Positions 17,551 to 25,743 of a stretch of 64,000 bases of DNA are shown here, piece after piece. The notes under the pieces are model-generated. The model had not been told where the DNA came from. It saw only the letters and a program-made list of their open reading frames with translations, and ran no database searches. The stretch is from CAVYHJ01 sp963768165 [NCBI: uncultured bacterium] (GTDB lineage: Bacteria; UBP4; UBA4092): assembly GCA_963768165.1 (NCBI GenBank), contig CAVYHJ010000028.1, positions 434,001-498,000 on the forward strand, written 5' to 3'. Both the position numbers and the translations under genes were made by a program. How positions within the stretch are numbered: position 1 is the stretch's first letter; each line of letters opens with the position of its first letter.

Positions 17551-18429
17551 TTACTCCGCAGAGAATTTCGAGAGTTCAACTGGAACCCCTGTTATAGAGA
17601 CATGATTCGGACCGGGATTCTCTGCGCCTGCTGAACCGAAATTAGGAGTATTACCCCAGTTACCGCCCCCATCTGCAGATCCATTAGGGAAATTAGTAGG
17701 GACACCGTCATTACTAAAATATCCGGTTGAACTTACAATAATAGCAAAAGCTTGTAACGTTACAGCTTGTGTTATATTTCCCAAAGCAGAGCCACTAAGA
17801 GGCAAAGCTACTTCTAATCCAGTACTGCTCCCCGGCCCACTGGAATTTCCAGAATTATTGTAGGAAACGATAGCACCAGAGACTCCGGAAACCCCCGGAG
17901 CGGTTACCACCGCGCCATTGGCTGCTATGTGACCAATATATCCGCTGGACTGAGATCCAAGTGTATTAAGATAAACGGCATCGTTCACATAGAAATAATT
18001 ACCGTTGCTTGGGACAGTACCACCAAAAGCATTAACTTCGATACCAATGCTAACAGGGAAATCCATTTCCCAATCACCATTACTGCCAGCTCCCAAACTA
18101 AATACACCATTCCCGCTATTAGTATTCCCAAGATTATACCCCGCAGGAAAGCCCGAAGTAGCCGACGAACCTATCATCAATATCAAACCATTACCAGTAC
18201 CATCAATTTGTCCCTGGACAAAGAAATAAACACTGTTGGCGTCATAGGCATAATATATCGCAGAACAATCATTGGCTGAACCAAATCCAGTCCTTGCATT
18301 AGCTGTGGTGGAATATAGCAAAGCGTATCCAGAATCTAACGTTCCGTCAAGAGTTGGAGTAATTTGTTGAGCATAGGACATAACACTCAAAAGAGTTAAA
18401 ACAGATATAAAAATCAATATTTTTTTCAT
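17551..18429 (-). CDS. secreted beta-sandwich protein with 'PVELSKFSAE' C-terminal tail
   Basis: A 292-residue protein with a Sec signal ('MKKILIFISVLTLLSVMSYA'). It opens with 'ITPTLDGTLDSGY' and 'YYAYDANSVYFFVQGQ', a pattern seen in DOMON/CBM9-like sugar- or cofactor-binding sandwiches; the family call is tentative. It is Gly/Ser/Asn-rich with no Cys in the mature part apart from one near the N-terminus. The protein ends in 'VPVELSKFSAE', which resembles the linker before type IX sorting domains but without the domain. It has its own promoter, the shared TAGAnCGGTCT leader element and its own terminator, so it is a single-gene unit. A surface or extracellular role is inferred. Confidence 0.8.
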   Translation of the reverse strand: MKKILIFISVLTLLSVMSYAQQITPTLDGTLDSGYALLYSTTANARTGFGSANDCSAIYYAYDANSVYFFVQGQIDGTGNGLILMIGSSATSGFPAGYNLGNTNSGNGVFSLGAGSNGDWEMDFPVSIGIEVNAFGGTVPSNGNYFYVNDAVYLNTLGSQSSGYIGHIAANGAVVTAPGVSGVSGAIVSYNNSGNSSGPGSSTGLEVALPLSGSALGNITQAVTLQAFAIIVSSTGYFSNDGVPTNFPNGSADGGGNWGNTPNFGSAGAENPGPNHVSITGVPVELSKFSAE

Positions 18430-18492
18430 ACAAATTTCCCTCCCTTCTCTCGTAAACTTTTCATATAACGTAATATCATTTAAACCTCAAGT

Positions 18493-18548
18493 TAGAGCGG
18501 TCTTATGCTCTAACAAAAAAGTATAGACCCAATTAATTTGACTGTCAA
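18493..18548 (-). promoter_or_regulatory. promoter with shared leader element, site 1
   Basis: Minus strand: TTGACA (18543-18548), 17-nt spacer, TATACT (18520-18525), then 16 nt and the motif AGACCGCTCTA (plus strand TAGAGCGGTCT, 18493-18503). The motif forms an 8-bp hairpin, gttagagc/gctctaac (18491-18514), at the predicted 5' end of the mRNA. Confidence 0.8.
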
Positions 18549-18632
18549 CTTTACTCCTGTGGGTGGGACGTGCGATAGAATTTTGTGAAAGGCTCTGCTT
18601 TCTTATTATGTTATAATTAAAAAGAGAGATTT

Positions 18633-18869
18633 ATGCCAAGTTGTCGCTTTAGCTTTACTCATAATGGCAGGCAGATATGTGTACTGGAACAGAAATGTGC
18701 CTTTAATAGTACCGAAGAACAACAGACTTGCCAAAAGGTTAATGAGTATTACGACACCCTAACCGTGGAAGAAATTAAGGACCGCAAGAAGAAGTTGCTT
18801 CACAAACTCGAATCTTATTCCAACCTTCATCAATCCAAAGAAAAATTAAAAAATTTGAAAATAATATAG
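18633..18869 (+). CDS. small hypothetical protein with four cysteines
   Basis: A 78-residue frame on the opposite strand from its neighbours. It has TATAAT 25 nt before the ATG and a weak aagagag ribosome site. The N-terminal half holds four Cys ('SCRF', 'ICVL', 'KCAF', 'TCQK'), possibly a small metal site. The C-terminal half is a charged helix ('VEEIKDRKKKLLHKLESY'). I recognise no family. It could be a real orphan gene or a chance frame. Confidence 0.45.
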   Translation: MPSCRFSFTHNGRQICVLEQKCAFNSTEEQQTCQKVNEYYDTLTVEEIKDRKKKLLHKLESYSNLHQSKEKLKNLKII

Positions 18870-18917
18870 CCATGAGTCTCTGTGTAGGAACTCGTGGGCG
18901 GGGATATAATTACACGG

Positions 18918-19619
18918 TTAATTCTTTGCTTTTTGGGGTGTTTTCACGGAGGATGTAGGCACAAAAACAGTTTCATTATTAGGCCCGGTTTTATCTCCTG
19001 TATCTGATGTTATATCCCAGGCATCGGCGTTCACACCATTGGGGATGGAATCAAAACAACCGTGGTAATTTTGATCCCCGGTTACCAATCCTTCCACTTG
19101 AATGGTTTGATTCCCTGTGATTCCCAGCATAGACTTGGGAATCGCCACTTCAAAACCATTCGCGCTGCCCCCGCTAAGGTTAATAGCATGCGGTAAGGTG
19201 TTAGCGGTTACCTTCCAACTACTTCCATTCCATATTGTAATCTCGACCCAGGAATTATCTAATTTCATATGGACTTGGACATTGGGTTGATTCGGTGACC
19301 AATTGGTTTTAATTTGACGCGACCATTGATCTGTTTCATTGGTACCGCTAAATGCGGTTATTCCCGGAGAATAGATATACAACACGCCGGCCTCCCAACT
19401 CGCCAGGTTACTTCCCGTCACACAAAAATATTCAGAATTGGCATCTGCGGTAACAAAAAGACTCTTTAAATTTGCCGCCGCCCAACCTGTATCGGAACCC
19501 GTGGCCGTGGCAGCACCATAACTATCCCCTGTGGTAGAACCATCTATGGTTATCGCATAGGACAGAACACTCAAAAGAATTAAAACAGATATAAAAATCA
19601 ATATTTTTTTCATGCCCAA
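18918..19619 (-). CDS. secreted beta-sandwich protein, paralogue A
   Basis: Up to 233 residues (ATG at 19613 also possible: 'MKKILIFISVLILLSVLSYA' signal peptide). The mature part begins 'ITIDGSTTGDSYGAA' and has 'LKSLFVTADANSEYFCVTGS', similar to the N-terminal DOMON-like modules of glucodextranase-type proteins; ligand unknown. It is a close paralogue of the next gene: most of the mature sequence is identical, including 'GFEVAIPKSMLGITGNQ' and 'DQNYHGCFDSIPNGVNAD'. The two conserved Cys could form a disulfide. It carries the shared leader element at its promoter. Confidence 0.82.
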   Translation of the reverse strand: MGMKKILIFISVLILLSVLSYAITIDGSTTGDSYGAATATGSDTGWAAANLKSLFVTADANSEYFCVTGSNLASWEAGVLYIYSPGITAFSGTNETDQWSRQIKTNWSPNQPNVQVHMKLDNSWVEITIWNGSSWKVTANTLPHAINLSGGSANGFEVAIPKSMLGITGNQTIQVEGLVTGDQNYHGCFDSIPNGVNADAWDITSDTGDKTGPNNETVFVPTSSVKTPQKAKN

Positions 19620-19675
19620 TTATCTCCCGTCTCTCTTGCTTTTTTTATAAAATCTAACATCATCTAATCCTTATG

Positions 19676-19708
19676 TAGAGCGGTCTTATGACCTAATAAA
19701 GAAGTATA
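19676..19708 (-). promoter_or_regulatory. promoter with shared leader element, site 2
   Basis: TATACT on the minus strand (19703-19708) and, at the same distance as in the other four sites, the motif (plus strand TAGAGCGGTCT, 19676-19686). The -35 region is poor. The leader can form ggtc-ataa-gacc. Confidence 0.72.
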
Positions 19709-19761
19709 GACTCAATTAATTTTACCCATGGGTTGGCTGGCTTACGTTTCCGGGGTAAAAA

Positions 19762-19786
19762 AAGGCGGGTTTTGTTTTAACCGCCT
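19762..19786 (-). terminator. terminator of paralogue B gene
   Basis: The stem aaggcgg...ccgcctt is followed on the minus strand by a T run. It lies 48 bp after the stop of the 19834-20520 gene. Confidence 0.75.
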
Positions 19787-19833
19787 TGCGTAAAATCTAT
19801 TCCGCAAATAATCTTTAATAAATAATTAATTCT

Positions 19834-20520
19834 TTATTTCTGGGGTGTTTTCACGGATGATTTAGGTACATAAACCGTTTCATTATTCGGTCCGGTTCCA
19901 TCTCCTGTATCTGATGTTATATCCCAGGTATCGGCATTCACCCCATTGGGAATGGAATCAAAACAACCGTGATAATTTTGATTCCCCGTCACCAACCCTT
20001 CTACTTGAATCGATTGACTCCCTGTTATTCCAAGCATAGACTTGGGAATCGCCACTTCAAACCCATTCGCGCTCCCCCCGCTAAGATTCATGGCATACGG
20101 TAAAGTATTGGCAGTTACATCCCAACTGCTTCCATTCCATATTCTAATCTCCAACCAAGATTTATCCAAATTCATATGGACTTGGATATTGGGTTGATGC
20201 GGTGACCAATTGGTTTTAATTTGCCGCGCCCATTGATCTTTTTCATTGGAACCGGTAAAGGCGGCGGTCCCCGGAGAATAGATATACAACACGCCGACCT
20301 GTGTACTTGCCATATTATTTCCCGTTACACAAAAATAGACCGAATTGGCATCCGCGGTAATAAAAAGGCTTTTTAAGTTAACTCCAGCCCAACTGGTATC
20401 GGAACCCGTGGCAATGGCGGCACCATAATTATCCCCTGTAGTAGAACCATCCAGGGTTATCGCATAGGATAGAGCACTAAGAAGAGTTAAAACAGAAATA
20501 AAAAGCACTATTGTTTTCAT
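19834..20520 (-). CDS. secreted beta-sandwich protein, paralogue B
   Basis: A 228-residue protein with a signal peptide 'MKTIVLFISVLTLLSALSYA'. It is a tandem duplicate of paralogue A; the main differences are in loops ('NNMASTQVGVLYIYSPG' versus 'SNLASWEAGVLYIYSPG'). The same two Cys and 'GFEVAIPKSMLGITG' are kept. Each copy has its own promoter, leader element and terminator, so whole transcription units were duplicated. Function unknown; probably binds a carbohydrate or acts as a surface layer component. Confidence 0.82.
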   Translation of the reverse strand: MKTIVLFISVLTLLSALSYAITLDGSTTGDNYGAAIATGSDTSWAGVNLKSLFITADANSVYFCVTGNNMASTQVGVLYIYSPGTAAFTGSNEKDQWARQIKTNWSPHQPNIQVHMNLDKSWLEIRIWNGSSWDVTANTLPYAMNLSGGSANGFEVAIPKSMLGITGSQSIQVEGLVTGNQNYHGCFDSIPNGVNADTWDITSDTGDGTGPNNETVYVPKSSVKTPQK

Positions 20521-20575
20521 ATTAAATTCCCCCCTTCTCTTTTTTTATAAAACGTAACCCTTTTTAGACCTTTTG

Positions 20576-20608
20576 TAGAGCGGTCTTGTGACCGAAGAAA
20601 GAAGTATA
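20576..20608 (-). promoter_or_regulatory. promoter with shared leader element, site 3
   Basis: TATACT on the minus strand (20603-20608) and the motif (plus strand TAGAGCGGTCT, 20576-20586) at the common distance. The leader can form cggtc-acaa-gaccg. Confidence 0.72.
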
Positions 20609-20633
20609 AGCCTAACTTGCAAGGGAAGAAAAA

Positions 20634-20659
20634 AAGGCGGCTTTTTACAAAGCCGCCTT
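20634..20659 (-). terminator. terminator of the 20677-21414 gene
   Basis: A perfect stem aaggcggcttt/aaagccgcctt is followed on the minus strand by a T run, directly upstream of site 3 of the leader element. Confidence 0.8.
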
Positions 20660-20676
20660 GCTAAAATCAAATTCAA

Positions 20677-21414
20677 TTATTTATACAAATCCCAATGTGC
20701 AACTGGAAGCACCTGGCTGAAAAGTACGTTTGGAGCACCAGATACTGGAAGTCCACTACCGTCTGTCACAACACCTTGCATAAATGTATTTAAAGGATCG
20801 GTAGACCCATTACCTACCAAAGCAGGAGTTTGAACTGGTACGGAACTCGGCCCATCATATCCCCCACCGTGAATTACGGCTACAAGCTGTACAACTTGAC
20901 TATTTTGTAAACCAATCAAAGTCCAAGGAATTGCTATTTCATTATTTCCCACACCATTAGAATACTGGGTAACACTGCTATTCCAACTTGCATTAGCACC
21001 ACCTGTCAAAGATGAAAATTGATAATTGATGTCGGGATTGGTTCCATCCATATAGTTATGGTATACATAATCCACATTCCATCCAGAGGCAGAGAATTTT
21101 GTCCCCCAAGGATCAATGGCTGTCAAACTTCCGGTAGCGCCATTTCCCTTAGAGAAACTCATCCAGATAGCATTGGAATTACCACCGGTTACACCGTCTT
21201 CTCCTATATAGATTGAGTTAGAATCCCAGGTCACATATAAATCTTCCACGGTATTTCCACTCCATACACTTTGATATATTGGACCAGCAATTTTTTCATC
21301 TCCTGCAAAATCTGTACTCGGTACACCGGTGAATACAGGTGTATTGGGTGCAGTTGCCAATACTGGAACTATCAATAACGCGGAAATAACTAACAATAAT
21401 AAAATCTTTTTCAT
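20677..21414 (-). CDS. secreted beta-sandwich protein, family member C
   Basis: A 245-residue protein with signal peptide 'MKKILLLLVISALLIVPVLA'. It is more distant from A and B but has the same plan: an N-terminal strand block, then 'VEDLYVTWDSNSIYIGEDGV' (compare 'LKSLFVTADANSEYFCVTG') and 'NEIAIPWTLIGLQNSQVVQL' (compare 'FEVAIPKSMLGITGNQ'). Cys are absent. The C-terminus is 'VLPVAHWDLYK', one of several tails of the PV..W type in this window. It has a strong promoter with the leader element. Confidence 0.8.
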   Translation of the reverse strand: MKKILLLLVISALLIVPVLATAPNTPVFTGVPSTDFAGDEKIAGPIYQSVWSGNTVEDLYVTWDSNSIYIGEDGVTGGNSNAIWMSFSKGNGATGSLTAIDPWGTKFSASGWNVDYVYHNYMDGTNPDINYQFSSLTGGANASWNSSVTQYSNGVGNNEIAIPWTLIGLQNSQVVQLVAVIHGGGYDGPSSVPVQTPALVGNGSTDPLNTFMQGVVTDGSGLPVSGAPNVLFSQVLPVAHWDLYK

Positions 21415-21480
21415 ATAGATATCCCTCCCTTCTCTCTTAAATTTTTTTCATACTACACAACATTCGCTAAATCGGTCTAG

Positions 21481-21536
21481 TAGACCGGTCTTCTTACCTA
21501 GTAAACCAGTATAGAACTAAAAACCTCGTTTGTCAA
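21481..21536 (-). promoter_or_regulatory. promoter with shared leader element, site 4
   Basis: Minus strand: TTGACA (21531-21536), 17-nt spacer, TATACT (21508-21513), then the motif (plus strand TAGACCGGTCT, 21481-21491) at the common distance. An extra arm (cggtcta upstream) allows a cggtc-tacta-gaccg hairpin. Confidence 0.8.
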
Positions 21537-21799
21537 GTAAAATAAATCAGATTTGTAAAATAATCAGATTGGCAGGGGGAGGTTCTATTGTGAAACTTCT
21601 TTTTTATCTTACCCGAAGGACTCTGACCCAGGGATACTGGCTTGGGGAGACTCCTTCGCTTAAGCTTTAAAAATTAAAGAAATGTATTTAAAGGTATCGA
21701 GAATTTGAGCGTTTTTTGCGGTATTCCTGAGGCATTGAAACTCAGGATTTCGCAGCACTCAACTTTCCCATAATAGAACAAAGAATCGAATCCTTAAGT

Positions 21800-21942
21800 T
21801 ATAGACAAACCGAATAAAATCTGGGTATGGCGGAATGTCAGGGTCCGGGACGACCCTGACTACTTGTGGCACGTAAACCACGGTGGTCGGACTCGTCCCC
21901 GAGTCCGACATTCCTGCACAAGTTCTAATTGATTTGTCTATA
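21800..21942. repeat. cloverleaf-like nested palindrome
   Basis: Outer stem tatagacaaa/tttgtctata (21800-21809, 21933-21942). Inner stem ggaat/attcc (21832-21836, 21910-21914). Between them are three hairpins: gtcagggt/accctgac (21837-21860), gtgg/ccac (21866-21881) and gtcggactc/gagtccgac (21886-21909). The first and third hairpins are inverted copies with compensating changes. The rest of 21415-21952 holds site 4 of the leader element and no gene. Confidence 0.7.
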
Positions 21943-21952
21943 GATAGAAAAA

Positions 21953-23171
21953 TTATTCGATCTTATTATCCAACAATTCCCAGTTTTCTATGGATGTAAG
22001 AATACTATCCGCATTACTAAGCACCCATACATCATTCGGAAAACCACCCGGATAACTACCATCATCATACCCCCCAAAGATCGTCATCCGATTATTGGTA
22101 GTATCATAGATGGCTGTATGCCATAATCGCGTTGTCGGAAGACCATATAGGGGATCATGATTCGGAGAAAGCTGAGTCCAAGCGGGAATTCCTCCCAGTC
22201 CATTGGCATTGCTGAGTACCCACACGTCATTCAAAACACTTGGTGCTTTATTACCCCCAAAGATGGTCATCCGATTATTGGTATTATCGTAGATGGCCGT
22301 ATGCCCGGCGCGCGCTATGGTAGAATTACTCCCCGTCGGAGAGAGTTGCGTCCAGACGGGCGTTCCCCCCAGTCCATTGGCATTGCTGAGTACCCACACA
22401 TCATTCAGTACTTCACTACCAGTAGAACTACCCCCAAAGATGGTCATCCGATTATTGGCAGCATCATAGACGGCAGTATTTTCCTCTCTCGCCGCCGGAG
22501 GCCCCCCGGTCGGAAAGAGTTGTGTCCAAGTGGGCGTTCCACCCAATCCATTGGCATTACTGAGCACCCACAGATCATTCTGATACCCACCAGACGGACC
22601 ACCAGCAGCCCCTCCAAAAATCGTCATCCGATTATTGGTAGTATCGTAGACGGCAGTAGGCCAGGCTCGCGTTGTCGGGAGACCATATAACAGGATCAGG
22701 ATTGGGATTGAGTTTGACCCAAGCGGGAGTTCCCCCCAGTCCATTGGCATAGCTGAGCACCCATACATCATTCAGATTAATCATATTACCGACATTATTA
22801 CAACTCCCCCCAAAGATGGTCATCCGATTACTGGCTGCATCGTAGACCGAAGTAAGCCAGTTTCGTGTTGTAGGGAAACCATAGGTAGGATCAGGGTTCG
22901 GATAAAGCTGCGTCCAAGCGGGAGTTCCTCCCAGCCCATTAGCCGTACTGAGCACCCACACCTCATTCAGGTAAATACTCCAATAACCACCCCCAAAGAT
23001 GGTCATCCGATTATTGGTATTATCGTAGACCGCCGTAGGACCACCTCGCCCCACTGGGATACTTCCAGTCGGAAAAAGCTCTGTCCAACTTTGTGCTTTG
23101 GTTCTCGTACTAGTTATTGTTAATAGAATAGAAAGGGAAACTAAAACACTTAAATATTTAAAGGTTCTCAT
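21953..23171 (-). pseudogene. kelch-repeat secreted protein, split by a frameshift
   Basis: Two overlapping frames together encode one protein of about 400 residues. The upstream part (to about 22690) has a signal peptide and the first two repeats. The downstream part, read in the next frame, continues from 'LYGLPTTRAWPTAVYD' with four more. Each repeat is about 60 residues: 'AVYDNTNNRMTIFGG', 'NDVWVLSNANGLGGTP.WTQL'. Six to seven such blades would make a kelch/galactose-oxidase-type propeller. The shift lies near 22685-22692 (accatataacagg, where sister repeats read accatatagggg or accataggtagg). The tail 'SIENWELLDNKIE' is intact. A sequencing or assembly error is possible instead of true decay. 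Confidence 0.8.
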
Positions 23172-23397
23172 ACATACTCCTTTTTAGGAATTGATTTAAC
23201 TGGAATGCATGAAGAAATTTGTTGGTGCGGGTGTTTGAGGATTCAGAAGTGCTCGGTTCAAACCAACCGAAAAGAACCAAACGGGTTCATCTTCCTGAAA
23301 GATCCGAATAATTCTAGCAATATCTTATCACAATACTTTTCAATGTTAAATTCAACCCCCAAATATTTTTTAATTAAAGATTGAAAAGGATAGGAAA

Positions 23398-25569
23398 TTA
23401 TTTTAATGATTGCAACATTAATTGCGGGCCGTTCCAAGGGGTGGTGTATTGCTCTTGAGCGAGGATTTGTTTGGCGTTATCCAGTTGGTGAAGCGCGAAG
23501 TAGGATTGCGCCATATTCATGGCCAATCTTTGGCGGTCAATCCCGGTGGTCAGCGGTAATGCTTGTGTGTAAAAAGAGATGGCTTGCTGATGTTGGTTTA
23601 AAAGTTGGTATATCTGGCCGCAGGCGCGAAAATAATCACCCTGTTCATCGGATGCGATGCCGCTCTTGGAAACGATTTGAGCATCTCCCAGAGTATTTTG
23701 TGCCAGAGAAATATCCTCTTTATTTAATTCATGATGGGCAATTTTTGAGCAAAGCAGAACATCGCATGCCAGTTTGATTTTATAGACGGTTAAATCATCC
23801 GCCTGCTGCCAGGCACTGTAATAATATTGCCGTGCCTGGTCGGGCAGTCCGGCTTGTAAACAATTATCTCCCGCTAAAAAACAAAAATCGGGTGGATCGC
23901 TTTTTTGATGCCAGATGACTTTCCCGTCTTCAATGGCTTTTTTTACCGGCGGTGGAGATTGGGATACAATTTGGTTGGCAATATCCACAAAACTTTTCGC
24001 GACCTGTTCATTGTTATTTTTAAACGGAAGTTTTTCAAAGATACTGGCCATAAATCCGTATACTTTAAATTCAACCAGTGAATTATACCCAAAAATTCCT
24101 GCCAAAGTTTTCCAATCAAGGTTGATATAGGTTATGGATGGGTCGAGTGTTAGCCACTGTTGTTTTTGCAAGGTATCAAAAACCGTCCGTGCCAATAAGA
24201 CCTGCCCTTCCATCGAGGGATGAAGGTGATCCGCGACCAAGCGCCAGCCGATTCCTTCCGGTTGAACCTGATGAAACCGCTCTTCCACGTCCGCCAGCCA
24301 GATATTTTCCTTTTTTGCCAACTCCCGAATCATCTGATTGGTAGTTTCCGCGGCGCGCCAGGGCATCTCATCCAAATCCCGGGCTTTTTCATATTCTGTC
24401 AAGGCATCCGTCGTATCTCCCGATTTCTCCAATGCCTGCGCATACCGATAATGGGTTAAGCCATGTTCCGGAAATGCCTCCACGGCTTTTTTAAGATAAA
24501 CTATTTTTTCCGATTCGCCGATTCTCCCATTCGCCGATTCATAAGCCTCCTTCCAAATCTTGGCTTTGTCCGGGGATAGAGTATTTTCGGAGGGGGATTG
24601 CAAAGGCGCCATGTCATGTTCATTGGAAATTAAGGTGCATAAGACCACGGGAATATTTTTCTTTTTGGATGCCTCGATTATATATCGTAAATGTCGTTCC
24701 AGATTTTGAGAAGCATATTTGCGCGAGCTACTGTTCATGGGAATATTATTGGATTTTGCCATGATTTCGATAAGAGCTGTATTTTGAGTAGCTTTATTGG
24801 AAGGCTCATTAGTAAATTTATCAAATAAAAAGAATATTGCCTGATAGAGAGCTGTTTGTCGCAGCCCATAAATCAAATTCATTTCCCATTCATAATTTCC
24901 GACGGATTGCAAACTGGCGACGCCAAACGCCCCGAAATATTCATTATGACCCGTATAAATCACCACCAAATCCGGCTGATAGTCCAAGGCTTGTTGGGTG
25001 AGTTTCCAGATAGGATAACTGGCACCGGCGGTTAATCCAAGGTTTAAAACTTGGATATCTTTACCGGGCAGGGCATGTTTTAGCATATCGGATAAAAAGG
25101 CAGAGGAACATAAATTTTTGGGATAGGGGTATCCTTCCACGGTAGATTCACCCACAAAAAGAATTCGGATACCGCCTTTGGGTTTGGGAACCAATAAGTG
25201 TTCCTGTACCATACTTCCACCTTTTCGAACCCCATTTTTAGCACGAGTGAGGAAAAATAATACAGGAGCTAGAGGGTTGGTTCTATATATTTGGTACTGG
25301 TCGGATAATTTTACCTGAGGGATAAACAAGGGAATCTTTTCCCCATATCCAAAGTGTCGTAATATCCCTTCCAGAAAAAAGACCAGGAGAATTGACAAAC
25401 CGATTAAACTAATCTTCTGCCAAAGTTTTAAGGGGGGCAAAGGGGACTTTCCTCCAGAAGAAACGAGTGGAGGGGTTGTTTGTGGGTCATTAGACCCTTG
25501 GTTAGTTCCGGCATGCGGTGACGTTACAGTATCAACTTGAATGATTTTATTTTTCTTTTTCTTGCTCAA
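23398..25569 (-). CDS. membrane-anchored SGNH hydrolase with C-terminal TPRs
   Basis: This 723-residue protein has a Pro-rich cytoplasmic start, one transmembrane segment ('ISLIGLSILLVFFLEGIL', about residues 52-70) and then a GDSL/SGNH-type hydrolase. 'ILFVGESTVEGYPYP' holds the nucleophile Ser, 'VVIYTGHNEYFGA' is the Asn block, and 'VADHLHPSMEG' is the Asp-His block. TPRs interrupt the domain ('GLTHYRYAQALEKSGDTTDALTEYEKA') and fill the last 150 residues. SGNH enzymes of this sort remove or add acyl groups on surface glycans; the substrate is not known. It ends close to the 3' side of the kelch gene and is transcribed in the same direction, with its own ribosome site. Confidence 0.85.
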   Translation of the reverse strand: MSKKKKNKIIQVDTVTSPHAGTNQGSNDPQTTPPLVSSGGKSPLPPLKLWQKISLIGLSILLVFFLEGILRHFGYGEKIPLFIPQVKLSDQYQIYRTNPLAPVLFFLTRAKNGVRKGGSMVQEHLLVPKPKGGIRILFVGESTVEGYPYPKNLCSSAFLSDMLKHALPGKDIQVLNLGLTAGASYPIWKLTQQALDYQPDLVVIYTGHNEYFGAFGVASLQSVGNYEWEMNLIYGLRQTALYQAIFFLFDKFTNEPSNKATQNTALIEIMAKSNNIPMNSSSRKYASQNLERHLRYIIEASKKKNIPVVLCTLISNEHDMAPLQSPSENTLSPDKAKIWKEAYESANGRIGESEKIVYLKKAVEAFPEHGLTHYRYAQALEKSGDTTDALTEYEKARDLDEMPWRAAETTNQMIRELAKKENIWLADVEERFHQVQPEGIGWRLVADHLHPSMEGQVLLARTVFDTLQKQQWLTLDPSITYINLDWKTLAGIFGYNSLVEFKVYGFMASIFEKLPFKNNNEQVAKSFVDIANQIVSQSPPPVKKAIEDGKVIWHQKSDPPDFCFLAGDNCLQAGLPDQARQYYYSAWQQADDLTVYKIKLACDVLLCSKIAHHELNKEDISLAQNTLGDAQIVSKSGIASDEQGDYFRACGQIYQLLNQHQQAISFYTQALPLTTGIDRQRLAMNMAQSYFALHQLDNAKQILAQEQYTTPWNGPQLMLQSLK

Positions 25570-25692
25570 ATGAACCTCATAATTCTTTTGGGCATAAATA
25601 TCCTACTGACCATCTTCCATTATAAGGGAATTTTACAATAGATTAAATAGCGCTAACGATTAGGATTCTGAAATTTTATCCGAAAATAAAAA

Positions 25693-25721
25693 AGGTGAGA
25701 AGGTGTTTCACCTTCTCACCT
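25693..25721 (-). terminator. strong rho-independent terminator
   Basis: A 13-bp perfect stem aggtgagaaggtg/caccttctcacct with loop ttt is followed on the minus strand by ttttttatttt. It ends the 25744-27492 transcript. Confidence 0.9.
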
Positions 25722-25743
25722 GTCAATTCAAAAGTTACGTCCG

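Noticed and set aside
21415-21952. Possible tRNA because of the cloverleaf-like fold
   Set aside because: Stem lengths, loops and the lack of a CCA/T-loop consensus do not fit a tRNA.
22157-22690. Long plus-strand frame opposite the kelch gene
   Set aside because: Shadow of the repeated kelch codons on the other strand.
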